64,000 nucleotides of DNA from Lomentospora prolificans (taxonomy: Eukaryota; Ascomycota; Sordariomycetes; Microascales; Microascaceae), in assembly GCA_029532625.1 (NCBI GenBank), contig JARFXM010000003.1, positions 3,472,001 to 3,536,000 of the forward strand. The letters are read 5' to 3'. Under the pieces are notes generated by a model. The model saw nothing but the letters and a program-made list of their open reading frames with translations. It had not been told where the DNA came from and did no database searches. Of this stretch, positions 46,970 to 60,203 are shown in pieces. The stretch's first letter is position 1, and each line of letters begins with the position of its first letter. The translations under genes and the position numbers were made by a program.

Positions 46970-49900
46970 GGCGCTCAAGGGTCGGTCGGCTTTTGTAATC
47001 TTCCTGTGTGTGGGCCCTCCTTATGATGGCTTTTAATGATCATAACCTTCTTCTCTGCCTGTTTTGCGTTCCTTCGACAGCTTGCCGTTCGTGTTCGAGC
47101 TGGACGTCTATGATTTCGGGGTCCTGGGATAGTCAACTCCCTCGGGCGTTGCTGGATGGATTTCTCCAGGAATAGATCTGAATGACTCGACGGACTTGTA
47201 TATCACGCATCATTCTTGCGTAAACTTTTGTTTCCTTTACGTCATATGCATTGGGTTGAGATAAATGAAATAAACGAGACATATCGAAACCCCCATCTCC
47301 CTCGCCGAGATGTCTCACTACAATGACTATCACTTCGGGCGGCTGGCAGGACGACGAGCCACGGCCCATGCGGAGAACGAACTTGCCAACATCCAATGAT
47401 TCAGCGTGGTTCGATCCGGGGAGGTCGCAAGATCCCTCTGTCTCAAATTTGCAGATGTAGAGCGGACGTGAGGCGTGGTCAGGGCACGGTATCTTCGAAC
47501 TAGATTCTTTCTCCGAGGGTCTCTCTCGACACAGAGAATTAGATGATCCGCAGCCGAAAGTCTACGGACACTCGATAGGTAGGTGCGGAAGGTCTTGGTA
47601 GGGGTGTGGAACACAAAATGGCATGTGGATGTTTTATGTGGCTATGTAGGCGTGTCTTGTTGTCCCGAGCCCGCATGTCGCTTGGGAAGACCTTCGGGGC
47701 TCATATCCTACTCGCTTGACGGTTCTTGGGCCATAGATAGATCGACGTGGTACTTGATCCTTCCGAAGGCGCTACGGACTACTTCATTTCAGCTTTGGGT
47801 AACACAGTTCCATACTGGAAATGTCGGTTACTCCTCAAATCTCTTTGCTCCGGCCGCCTCCTCGGCGGAGTAGCCATCGACCGAGCCACTCACATTTGTC
47901 ACAGACAATCACACAGCACCCATTCCTATTATAGCATTTCGCCCAAGGTTCGAGCCCTTGAAGCGCGGCCTTGGGTTCCGGGTAAGAGCCCTGTGCATCC
48001 AAGCAACCCAACTGGCGTGGCGGATAATTCCCCGATACACATTCGTTTCCGCACAGAAAGTCAAAGGCACCTACCTACTTGCATGCACTTTAGTCGTAGA
48101 GACAAAAACTACAAATCCCCCGAATACAACCTGTCACTGCAACGTGTTGTCCACAGTTGGTAAAGGTTCCGCTCCAGTTACGGTCACATATACTGGGGCT
48201 AATTGGAAAAGAGGAACCTCAACTCTTGGAAGGAACAATGACGCCAGAATGCGCAAGGAGATTTTGAATAGGGCTGAGCGTGTGGAAGGGGGTGGTAGTA
48301 GGAAGTTCGACAAAGAGCAAGGGCTAAGCTCTGCTTCATGGTTGGGGTGTAACAGGCTGTAAAATGAGGGTGAGCCCCGAGTTACGGCTATCTCCCTCAG
48401 AATTGGGATCAGATGATTTTCGATGTCGGCGTGGGACATGGTATGATAGCCTATAACACCTAGCCTCTCCGAGGAGAAGTCCGAAGCTGTGGTGCATTAG
48501 GCTTGTACAGATACCGCTCTCCGGAAGAAACAGCAAGGATGCAGCGCAGTGCTACTAAATCCTAGCGCTGATGAGTTGGTATCTTTCGACTCATCCAGAC
48601 TGTATAGTTCGAATTCATGGGATTATCAAGAATTGGAGACGGGAATAACGACAAGAGGCTGGCTACCTGCGCGAAAACGAAAAATGAAAATGGAGGGGAA
48701 GAAGAAGAAGAGAAAAGAAATAATCCCAGGAAAGGTGCATCTCGGGGCTGGTGGACAGGGGAACATACTCATTACCTCTCAGGTCCGCTCATGCTAGAAA
48801 GGGACAGGAGAGCTAGAACGCGGATTTGTCGTAGTCGAGGCGAAGACGGTTCCGGCTCCCTGGTTGGACCCTGGCCTAAGCGAACCCTCGGGTCCGGAAT
48901 GTGCCCGTGTTGATGGAGTGGTGGAATAATGAACTTCTGGGCGGAACTGACATACAAAAGTTCGACATGAATGGGGATAGGCGTAGTCGAGATCGAACAA
49001 ATGGGATGCTCCGGGCTGAGGGCTCAACTGAATATAATGCGTGGGAATAAGAAGGATCTGCGGCGGTGCTCTGGCGCATCACCGCCGTTCCGGACTTCCG
49101 GACGTTCGAAGATAGTGGCCAACAGCAACTGGCTAAAGAGGAAAGAGTACGGTACGCCCAGGGCCCAACGGCCGTGGAACATGGCTTCGCTCGGAGGCAA
49201 GGATGGTCCTGGGTAAGAATATCCGCTAGTGCTCGGCAATTGCTGTGCTAAATCTGTATAGCTTACGATTCGTCTCCCACAGGCAAGGTGTATAAAGCCA
49301 GCGAAGTAATACAGGCATTGCAGTATTCCGCTTTGAACGAAATTCCGAGGAGTTCAAGTGAAGAAGGAAAGGGCGAGATTGCGGCGATTTTATGCGTTCA
49401 CTTGGTGGAACGTAGTACGATGTATTTGAGAAACCGGCTGTAGAGAGGTTAGAATGAGGGTTACTCTCAGCCGAAAAACGTTCAGGATGAAAGAACGTGT
49501 AAGGGGATGGCTTCGACCCCCGATACACTCGACACTGAAACCAGCTCCCGAGCTCATCTGCCACAAGAGCTTTGTATGGCCGGCATATTGGCCAGAGCAA
49601 AGCCCATATTGTATCTGGAGCGCTGCTTCGGAATTGATGACTTCCAGAATGAACGGGACGGGACGGGGACATAGTGAGTCTTCAGCTATTCCATATATCT
49701 CCTGCGATAGGCGCGTCTTCGAGTTCAAACGATACGGTGGGGGTATGGATACAATCGGGAAGAAGCTAAGCGGGATGCCGGCCATCCCCGCTCCGCCCCC
49801 CAAGCGAAGGCCCGCAAACCCTTGGAACTGCACTAGAACAGGAACCAGCGACTTGAGGCCCCTTTTCGAATCCAAGTTCCTGATCCGATATGACGGAAGG

Positions 49901-52900
49901 CAGCCCAGCTTACTGGATGGGGGCGATTGACTGGGAGGATCAAGCGTGGTAGGAGGAGTCGAGACGAACGTAAGCGCCTGATCCGTGGCGAAGTTAATCC
50001 TCTGCAGATTGAGATAGGAGATTGGGATGTCTAGTGACGAAGACTGTCTTAGATCAATGCTCATGGACTGTCATGGCTTGTTGATTGTTGATATGGCCGA
50101 TGTTGGGGGCCTGTCTAGGTCGTCTCTCGCATGCAAAGATCGACATTCTTCATTGTCAAATCGGACGGGGAAGAATATTCCCCCTCAAGACTACTTGGCC
50201 ACGGCCTGCACCTTCCGCTCCTCATAGTACTTCGGTACATTGCCTTATCTAAGCTGGCACGGCGATTCTTACCATAAACTGTCGAGTTCTTCGGGCGCGC
50301 CTGCCTCTTAGATAGCTCGCGTGCCTGAGATCGCTGTCTTTCCACTGGTTTTGACCTTTAGTGTCTGTAGCACCACTGGCTGGCTATGTACACACCTACT
50401 TACCAACTGGTGTGTAATTTGTAATAGCCATATTCCGATGATGGGCTTTTTGTCTTGCCGGTCTATCTCTTAAAATTATCCGCCGCGTGCCTACCTTGCG
50501 TCTCACATCGTCGTACTATAATCTAACATGTGAGACACATCTCAACTAGAGCAAAGCCATCCGCCTCATAGTGAGTGAGGTCAGGCACTCTCCAGTATTT
50601 TTATCCTCGGATACCACACTGGAGCGGAAATAGAAGCCACTCGGTAGGTAGTTAACTGGATTCACTGGTGATCAGATCTAATCCAACTACTAAGCCCGGC
50701 CGTGGTCGAGTCTACGCCCTCTATATTGCAGACTCCTTGACTAGCCAGTGCGTTCACGCGCAGCTTTACTCGGATCAGTAGAATTGGTGAGTTGTCCCTG
50801 TACCGAGTTTTGAGTGTCCATCCTTGACAGAGAGCTGGAGACCTGCGCGATGTGGTTGAAGTCTCCATCGTTTCCTGCACCCGGATGGCGCATCGATTGC
50901 CACATTAGAGCCTCCTATGCGGAGCTGCTGACACTCTTTGGCGCGCGCCGAGCCTGCATTCCTCTGGCCAGCGTTATGGCGTGAGTACGGTGGTACGGGA
51001 CGAGTCACTGGAGTGCGACTTCGGCGCGTCTCCATGTCCGACCAGTGCGCGATACGGCCCTTGCCGTTGACCCGCCGGTCTAATTAGACGCCGGCGGATT
51101 GAATCACGCTAAATACGCAGGCCCCGTATTTCCCGAAAGAATGGGCAAGCCCGCTTCGAAGCCCTTTAAGTTTGTATTTTATTCGCTTGGCCGAATGAGG
51201 TCTAACGGCGTTAGGGACCCTTTTTAACCGTGGCGGAGATGTCTCTTCTAATTATTTAGAATGCCTGCTATGGCCAGCTCCACTGAGCCGCCATGTAAGA
51301 GTCCCTGAAAGGATGTGTTAAGCGTCGGGAAGCCAAGCGACTGCATAGGAAAGCCTGACGAAACCGAAATCAACCCGGGTTTCTTCTATAGCTCTCTCCG
51401 TCGCTGGCCGCAAGGCTCATGGATGTTCGTCCACTGACGTCCCAGCCCCTCCATGCCTGCCATGACCGAGTTGACCAAGGTTGCCAGGTTTTTGCTTGTT
51501 AATAATAGAGCTACGGGACCGTGGGGTACCTTCTCCCCCCTCCGAAAATCAAGTCGCCAGGACCTTGCAAACCAACGCTCTTCAAAGTCCGATGTAAGCT
51601 TACTCTTTCGACTGTCTTGGCCCTCACATCAAGACGCGTGAGGCTGTCTGATACATGTTTGAATCATGGACTCTGCACTGGCCTGCGCTGATAGGATGTA
51701 GCAGAGCAGATATTCCACAAAAACAGAGGATCTCGGACGTCGTTGCGGCGCTCAGATAATTGCTTTGGCAATCCACAGTGATTAGACCGAGCTGATGACA
51801 CGATGCAAACCGTATAACCCCTCGAACCGGACTTGTATGCATGGCCTAGTTAACGCCACTTGGCCTGGCGCCATGGGGTAATAGGTGCTGATAAGCATGT
51901 GCGGAGAAGGGAGGGAGAGAGGGGATCTCGCGCGTCTCCCTTCAGCTGTGTTATGGTAATTTCCTCCCGTAGCCTGTATGTCCGTCTAACCCACTCCCTC
52001 TCAGCCGCTGGCTGTTCATGACATGCTGCTAGCGGGTGTCCTTCTTTTTCCTCCCTCAAACGTTGCTTTTCCCACCCTCTCCTCTGCCCTGCCCGCGGAA
52101 CGCATCCCAGACCGAGAACCGGCAACGTTCCTCTTCTAAAACTAGCCGATTTTCTGGCCGAATTACGTTCCCGTTCCCGTGGGCCGACAAAGGGGTGTGG
52201 TGATTGCCGACTTGGCGGCATCGTCAGGGACCTCAGCATCTTGAGGCTCACCTTGCTCTTCTGTGGTCTTGGGGATGTCCGGTCGGACATGGTGTCTTAC
52301 CACCAGGGTTTTTGATCCACAATTCCATCCGTCATCCCACCCCGTATTTGCGAGTGGCAACGAATTTCGAAGATAATGCGCCTATCTTGGGCGGACTAGG
52401 GCCTCTCTAGATGAGCTGGCATTCTCGAAAGTGCTTCTTGGACCCCGCTCATCAATCGACCCTGCAGATTCATTCCTATACCTTAGCTCTGCGGAGAGTT
52501 TCACCGGGCTTTCGCCAAGGACTTGTGCTGCCTCTCAGCCGTGAATCACCGCTGAGAACTCGCATGGCTGACCGTCCAGAGAGTGACTGCGACTTGGATG
52601 CGGGTAAGAGGGTGCTGCGCCTGCGCTGGCGTCTGGTGTGTTGCTACCTAGACGATGTAGGCTAAGATTTACAGTACCAGTAGCATGGATGGCTTACATG
52701 GAATCACTTCAACACCGCCATCGTTGCACCGCTATTATTAGGAGAGGGCGCGATGTGCGAGCCTGGGAACAATGCACGACAAGGTGATTTGAGCCTCACT
52801 CACGCCGGATGATGGCCTAGCGTTCTACTAAATTGCTCTACATATCCTACATCGGCCATCTTTCGGACTCTGCCTGGACGAGGCCGCTTTAACCGGCATC

Positions 52901-53454
52901 ACTATCGCATCGAGAGACCCCGAGACTATAGTATGGCGACTTTTTCGCTACGCCAGTTCTGCCAGCTGTTCTGTTTTACTCACCCCCTTCCCATACACCG
53001 TGACGCTTGACTCGCTCTTGCATATAGCCCTGGTCTCTGTGCAGGAAGAAATTTGGATCCCGATGTATAAGGCAGCATGGCGCTTCTGACTTTCGGCCAC
53101 CGATGGGGGGTGTGGGGCAATCGGACTTTGCTTCCCAAAACTTCTCCTCTGGCTGTGTAGATCTAAGTGTGTCTATACGGGTCAACTCTCCCTCCAGATC
53201 GTAGACATGCGCACCCCCCTTCATCCACAAGCTAGTTTTGCGATAGCTTTGGCCCAGAACATAGTCCTGGGAGTTTCGGAAGTACCAACCCTAGAGTGGG
53301 TATTATTAACTGATAGCAAGAAGTCAAAGCCACACGGGTCGCTTATTCTGTCCCCAGATCATATAAGTTCAAGACGAACTCCCAAGAGCCTTCCCAGATC
53401 GTACTTTGCTCTCGGTTTCTCCATGCAAACAAGAGCCTGCTCGTCTTTTCCACA
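46970..53454. other. 6.5-kb gene-free gap between multicopper oxidase and polyketide synthase
   Basis: No gene was recognised, although reductases, dehydratases or regulators of a melanin pathway might be expected here. The longest open frame, 50064-49390 on the minus strand (224 codons from an ATG), is opposed by an open frame at 49454-49930 on the plus strand and has no recognisable motif. A frame starting MSHADIENHLIPILREIA at about 48439 on the minus strand is short and unresolved. The last 100 bases hold a TATA-like element. Confidence 0.5.
53360..53367 (+). promoter_or_regulatory. TATA-like element upstream of the polyketide synthase gene
   Basis: CATATAAG lies about 90 bases before the ATG at 53455, a plausible core promoter position. 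No known melanin-regulator site was identified. Confidence 0.4.
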
Positions 53455-56400
53455 ATGGCTGACAAGATGGCGTTTCTCCTCTTCGGAGACCAGTCTTTGG
53501 ATACGCATGGATTCCTCGCGGAGTTCTGCCGTCAGGGAAACCCAAGCATCTTAGCCAAGGCTTTCTTGGAAAGGGCGTCCCATGCGCTAAGGGAAGAAGT
53601 TGATCGTTTGACCAAATTGGAACGAGCCAACATCCCATCTTTCAAAACTCTTTACCAACTCAACGAGAAGTATTATGCCCAACACCAGAAGCATCCTGGT
53701 ATTGACAGTGCTCTTCTCTGCATTGCTCAATTAGCCCATTACATCGAGTAGGTTATGGTCTCCCTTTCTGTTTGGCTATGCCTCCACTATTTACAACACA
53801 AGCTCTGGGACCATCTGAGACACTGAAGCTAATCGCAAACCCTAGCCGAGTCGAAAAGGAGCCGGAAGATTGGACTGCCCATAACCAAACATTCTTTATT
53901 GGCTTTTGTACTGGCCTTTTTGCCGCTTCCGCCATCGCTTCCACGCCCACTGTTTCCACTTTGATACCCCTCGCTATTCAGACTGTATTGCTAGCATTCC
54001 GTACTGGCGCTTATGTCGGAGCACTCGCTGAGAGGCTCTGTCCCCCATCGGCTCAAGCGGAGCCATGGACTATGATATTCTCAGGAGTGGGCGAAGAAGA
54101 GGCTAGCATTGCTCTGTCCAATCACTACAAATCCAACGTAAGTCTTGGTCCGAGGGAGGGTCTCTTAGCTCTTTTGCACGCTCTAATATCTGCGCAGAAT
54201 ATTCCTTCAGCCAACCGGGCCTATGTAAGCGCCATTTCCTCCTCAAGCATCGCTGTTTCCGGTCCCCCGGCAACCCTCCGCGACGTCGTCGAGAAGCGTC
54301 TGTTCAGTTCCAACCCGCTTACAATCCCGGTGTATGCGCCCTACCATGCGCCACATCTTCATTCCGCTATCAATATCGAGAAGATTCTTCGGCTTAACTC
54401 TCCGGAGATGACGGCAGTCCTCAAGAATGCGAAGCCAAGGTCGGCTGTCATGTCCTCGAACGGAACCTGGTTTGAGGAACAGAGCACGAAGGCCCTCTTC
54501 GAGGCCATCGTCTGGGAATGCTTGAATGAGCCCCTGCGGTTCAACAAGGCATTCGAGGGTTGTATTCAAACTGCGAAGGGTTTCGGAGGACAGGACTGCC
54601 TTATCATTCCTTATGGACCCACCCAAGCAGCGGAGACTTTGGCCAAGCTAGTTCAGAGCCAAACTGCACTGAGTGTTGCTATCCGCAAGACCCCGAAGAT
54701 TCACAGAGAGAGCATTGCTTCGTCAATTGGGAACCACGGTCCTCAGCTGGGCCGGTGCCGCCTTGCAATTGTTGGTATGGCCGGTAGATTCCCCGACGCC
54801 GCTAGCCATGAAAAGCTCTGGGAGCTGCTAGCAAAGGGACTGGATGTCCATAGAGTCGTTCCCGCGGATCGTTTCCCTGCCGATACTCATGTTGACCCCA
54901 CTGGAAAGTCTATCAATACCAGCCACACCCCTTATGGCTGCTGGATTGAAGAACCTGGTCTCTTCGACCCCAGATTCTTCAACATGTCACCCCGCGAGGC
55001 ATTTCAGACAGATCCTATGCAGCGGATGGCTCTTACAACGGCTTACGAAGCTCTTGAGATGTCGGGCTACGTTCCAAATAGGACACCATCTACCCAGCTT
55101 GACAGGATCGGTACCTTTTATGGCCAAACTTCTGACGATTGGCGAGAGATCAATGCTGCGCAGGAGGTGGACACGTATTTCATCACCGGCGGCGTCCGCG
55201 CCTTCGGGCCCGGTCGAATCAACTACCACTTTGGCTTTAGTGGACCGAGTCTCTGCATTGACACCGCTTGTTCCTCTAGCGCAGCTGCCCTTCAAGTAGC
55301 TTGTACGTCATTATGGTCCAATGAGTGCGACACCGCAATCGTCGGTGGGCTTTCCTGCATGACGAACTCGGACATTTTCTCGGGCCTAAGCCGGGGTCAG
55401 TTTCTCTCCAAGAAGGGACCATGCGCAACCTTTGACAACGGCGCGGACGGATATTGCCGCGCTGATGCTTGTGCTTCCGTTGTAGTCAAGCGCCTGGATG
55501 ATGCGCTCGCTGACAAGGACAACGTGTTGGCGGTTATTCTTGGCACCGCGACAAATCATTCGGCTGACGCGATTTCTATCACGCATCCTCATGGTCCAAC
55601 CCAATCTCGACTCTCAACCGCCATCCTCGACGAAGCCGGTGTTGATCCACATGATGTTGATTATGTCGAGATGCACGGCACTGGTACTCAAGCCGGAGAC
55701 GGTACGGAGATGGTTAGTGTTACCAGCGTCTTTGCTCCCGCGAAGAGGAAGCGCCCTGCCGATCGACCCCTTTATCTTGGGGCTGTTAAGAGTAACGTGG
55801 GGCATGGAGAGGCTGCCTCGGGTGTCACGGCTCTTATCAAAGTTCTCTTGATGCTCCAAAAGAACTTTATCCCTCCACATGTCGGTATCAAGAAAGAGAT
55901 CAATAAGACTTTCCCAGCGGACCTTTCGGAGAGGAATGTCAACATCGCGTTCCATATGACACCATTTGTTAGGAAGGATGGAAAGCCAAGGAAGGTCTTT
56001 GTTAACAACTTTAGCGCTGCTGGTGGGAATACTGGTCTCTTGCTCGAGGAAGCGCCCAAGTATGAGCCAGCTGTCGCGGATCCTCGGACAACCCACATCA
56101 TTGCCGTGACCGGAAAGTCTAAGGCTGCTATGATTCGAAATGCGGAGGGACTTGTTTCTTGGATGGAGAAAAACCCCGAAACTCCTGTGTCGCACGTTGC
56201 CTATACCACAACTGCTCGTCGCATTCAGCATTACTGGCGTATGAATGTGGCAGCCTCCGATCTACAGGAGGCGCAGGCACTAATCCGGAACAGGCTCAAG
56301 GAGAATTTCGTACCCATCTCTACTGAACAACCCAAGGTCGTCTTCCTGTTCACCGGCCAGGGCTCTCACTATGCTGGACTTGGAAAGGACCTCTATGCAC

Positions 56401-59400
56401 ACTTCGGCGTGTTCAGGGAGGCTATTGACGAGTTTAACAAGCTTGCCCTTCTTCACGGCTTCCCGTCATTCTTACCTCTCATCGATGGCAGCAAACCGGA
56501 TGTACAGGACCTCTCTCCCATTGTCGTCCAGCTCGGACTTTGCTGCTTCGAGATGGCTCTTGCCAGGCTTTGGGCCTCGTGGGGAATTCAACCAGCCGCG
56601 GTCCTCGGACATTCGCTTGGAGAATATCCTGCTTTGAACGTCGCTGGTGTCTTATCCGCCAGCGACACCATCTACCTTGTGGGTGCCAGGGCACAGCTTT
56701 TGGTCAATAAATGCACTGCAGGAACACACACTATGCTTGCCATCCAAGGACCCGTCCCCGCCGTCAGGGAGGCGTTGGGAGCCCGTGGCGACGCTATTAA
56801 TGTTGCCTGCATCAATGGCCCACGGGAGACCGTGCTTAGCGGTACCGCCGACGAAATCGCCGAAATTTCCGACTTGGTTATAGGCGCTGGTTTTAAATGT
56901 ACACAACTTAAAGTGCCGTTCGCGTTCCACTCTGCACAGGTTGAGGACATCTTGGATGATTTCGAAACGCTCTCTCAGTCCGTGGTCTTCCGGAGACCCA
57001 AGGTCGCTGTTATCTCTCCTCTTCTCGGAAAGCTGATCGAAAACGAATCTATCGACCCGAAGTACCTGCGCAGCCATGCTAGAGACGCCGTCAACTTCCT
57101 TGGGGGACTGGTCTCTGCCCAGGAAGCAGGCGTCATCGATGAAAAGACTGTTTGGCTTGAGGTGGGCCCCCACCCAGTCTGTGCTAATATGGTCAAGGCT
57201 GCCTTTGGAGCTTCTACCATTGCGGTGCCGACTCTACGCCGCAATGAACCTACCTACAAGACACTTCATACCAGCCTCTGTACCTTGCATAGCGCAGGTA
57301 TGAACATCGACTGGTCTGCGTATCACAGGGATTTTGACACTTCTGTCCGCCTGCTTGATCTTCCAGCCTACTCTTTTGATGCAAAGAACTACTGGATTCA
57401 GTACACCGGAGACTGGTGCTTGACAAAGAACAGGGTTGGTACCAAGCCTTCTAGTCCATTAGAACCACCAAAGCCGAAGATTTCCACCTCTGCTGTGCAC
57501 AATGTTACAAAGGAGGAGGTCAAGGGTGAGATATGCGTCATCGAAACCGAGACCAACCTATCCAGGGAGGATATCAGAGCTGCAGTTACGGGCCACGTTG
57601 TAAACGGAGCACCTCTATTCCCATCAACCATTTATGCTGAGATGGGTATGACAATTTGCGACTACGCCTATAAGCTGGTCCGCCCCGAAACCAAGAATAT
57701 TGGTGTAAACATCCGCGATGTGGAGGTTCCCAAGACACTCATCTTTGACGAGACTCTTGACGCCCACATCCTTCGATGCACAGCTACTTGCAACCCTTCC
57801 AAGGGAACTGCTGAGCTCGTCTTCCATACTATGGAGGGAGGCAAGAAGGTTGACCATTGCCACTGCAAGGTGGTCTATGAGGACCCTGAAGAGTGGCGCA
57901 CTGAGTTCGCTCGTGTGAGCTACTTGATTAAGTCGCGCATCGATCACCTTCTAGAGGCCGAGAGAATTGGAAAGGCTTCCAAGATTGGCCGCGGACTTGC
58001 ATACAAGCTCTTCTCTGCTCTGGTTGACTACGAGCCTCCTTACCGTGGTATGGAGGAAGTCGTTCTCGATAGTGACGCATGCGAGGCGACCGCAAAGGTC
58101 GTCTTCCCCAAGCCCGAAAAGTCTGCAAACTGGTTCTTCAACCCCTACTGGCTTGACAGTTGCTGCCATATTTCTGGCTTCATAGTCAATGGAACTGATG
58201 CTGTCGACTCTCGGGAGCAGGTCTTCATTTCGCACGGTTGGGGATACATGAAGTTGGCCGAAAAGCTTGACGCAACCAGAACTTACAGATCCTACATCCG
58301 AATGCAACCCATCAGGGATACTAAGATGATGTCAGGCGATGCGTACATCTTTGATGGCGACCGTATCGTTGGTGTAGTGGGCCAGATCAAGTTCCAGTCT
58401 ATTCCCCGCAAGGTCCTCAACATGGTCCTCCCTCCTCGCGGCAAGTCGCTTGCTGGTATGGTGGCGCCTCCTCCTGCAGCCAGGAAGTCTGTTCCAGCTG
58501 CTGCCAAGCCTCCAGCCGTCCAGGACAAAGCTAAACAGGTTACCCCAGCCAACATCAGCGCTGTAAATGCTAAGCTAAGGGGTTCCGTTGTAACTGCGGT
58601 TCTTGACATTCTCGCCAAAGAAGTTGGCGTTACCGAGGATGAGTTGGCTGATAATATCGCCTTTGCTGACCTTGGGGTTGACTCGCTTATGTCCCTCACT
58701 GTTAGCGGACGCTTGAGGGAGGAACTCGAGCTGGACATTGACTCCAATGCATTTGCTGACCATGCTACTATTGGCGCCTTTAAGAAATATCTGGCCAAAT
58801 TCGAGACTACGGAGAGGAAGGTCAGCGTTAGTTCGCACGACTCGGGCGAATCTAACTCTGCGGGATCCGATGTCGAGACGGCAGAGATTGGATCCGAATC
58901 CGACCTCACTACTCCACTAGATGGCAGCGAAGATGGCTCTGTCAAAGGGGGTGACTCATCCAGTGATCTTCAAAATGTCCTCAGGAGCACCATTTCTTTT
59001 GAGATGGGAGTCGAAATCGAGGAGATAGTGGCCGCCCCGGACTTGGCAGCCCTTGGCATGGACTCTTTGATGGGTTTGGCGATTCTGGGTACTCTTCGTG
59101 AGAAGACTGGCCTTGATATCCCCTCTGATCTACTTACCGCCAACACCTCACTTATCGCGGTAGAGAAGGCCCTCGGGATTGGTCCCAAACCCAAGGCTAC
59201 TGCCAAGCCCGCTCCTAAGCCCGCTCCTAAGCCTGCTAAGTTGGCTGCCACTCGGCCTCCAAGAGTTATCAACACGCATCCGGGAAACACTACTGCTCGG
59301 ATAGTGAAGCCTCCTCGACCGGCTACCTTTGTTGATAACTTTCCCCACCGCAAAGCAACCAGCGTACTCCTCCAAGGAAACGTGCGTAGCGCCTCCAAGA

Positions 59401-60203
59401 ACCTTTTCATGATTCCCGATGGCAGCGGCTCCGCTACGAGCTACACCGAGATTAGCGCTATCTCTCCCGACTGGGCGGTCTGGGGGATGTTCTCTCCTTT
59501 TATGAAGACCCCTGAGGAGTTCAACTGTGGTGTCTATGGAATGGCCCAGAAGTTCATCGCCGAGGTCAAGCGCCGACAACCCACTGGCCCCTACTCTCTT
59601 GCGGGCTGGTCCGCCGGTGGTGTGATCGCCTTTGAGATGGTCAACCAGCTCATCAAGGCCGGTGATGTAGTTGAAAATCTCATCATCATTGACGCGCCCT
59701 GTCCCGTGACTATTGAGCCCCTTCCTCGCAGTCTCCACTCTTGGTTTGCTAGCATTGGTCTGCTTGGTGATGGTGATGAAACCAAGATTCCCTCTTGGCT
59801 CCTTCCACACTTCGCGGCTAGTGTGACTGCCCTCAGTAACTACACTGCCGAACCCATCCCCGAGGATAAGTGCCCTCGTGTCACTGCCATCTGGTGCGAA
59901 GATGGAGTTTGCAAGCTCCCCACCGATCCTCGTCCGGATCCTTATCCCACCGGACATGCTCTCTTCCTCCTCGACAACCGAACCGACTTTGGGCCAAACA
60001 GGTGGGATGATTACCTTGACTATAAAAGGATTCGCACAATGCACATGCCTGGAAACCACTTTTCGATGATGCATGGAGACTTGGTAAGTGTCCATCATTT
60101 AACCTCCTTTTTTTCGTTTTGAGATATTGTACCTAACGAATTGTTTGTGCAGGCCAAGAAACTTGGCGAGCTTCTTAGAGCTGCTATCACTGAGACATGG
60201 TGA
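53455..60203 (+). CDS. Non-reducing polyketide synthase, SAT-KS-AT-PT-ACP-ACP-TE (wA/Alb1/Pks1 melanin type)
   Basis: Four exons, 53455-53747, 53846-54137, 54198-60083 and 60153-60203, encode 2173 residues. Catalytic residues are all visible. SAT: Cys119 in GFCTG and His245 in APYHAPH. KS: Cys553 in DTACSSS, with HGTGTQ and NVGHGE. AT: Ser1001 in GHSLGEY. PT: His1328 in TGHVVNG and Asp1515 in YWLDSCCH. ACPs: Ser1691 in GVDSLM and Ser1818 in GMDSLM. TE: Ser2000 in GWSAGG and His2149 in GNHFSMM. An Ala/Pro/Lys linker separates ACP2 from TE. Length and order match synthases that make 1,3,6,8-tetrahydroxynaphthalene or YWA1 for conidial/DHN melanin; which product cannot be read from the sequence. 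Intron 1 removes an in-frame TAG. Intron 2 (60 bases, GTAAGT..GCGCAG) is a multiple of three and has no stop, so retention would insert 20 residues into the SAT domain. Confidence 0.96.

Noticed and set aside
49454..49930. 158-codon plus-strand open frame in the oxidase-synthase gap
   Set aside because: It overlaps a longer opposite frame, has no motif or intron evidence, and resembles the many chance frames in this region.
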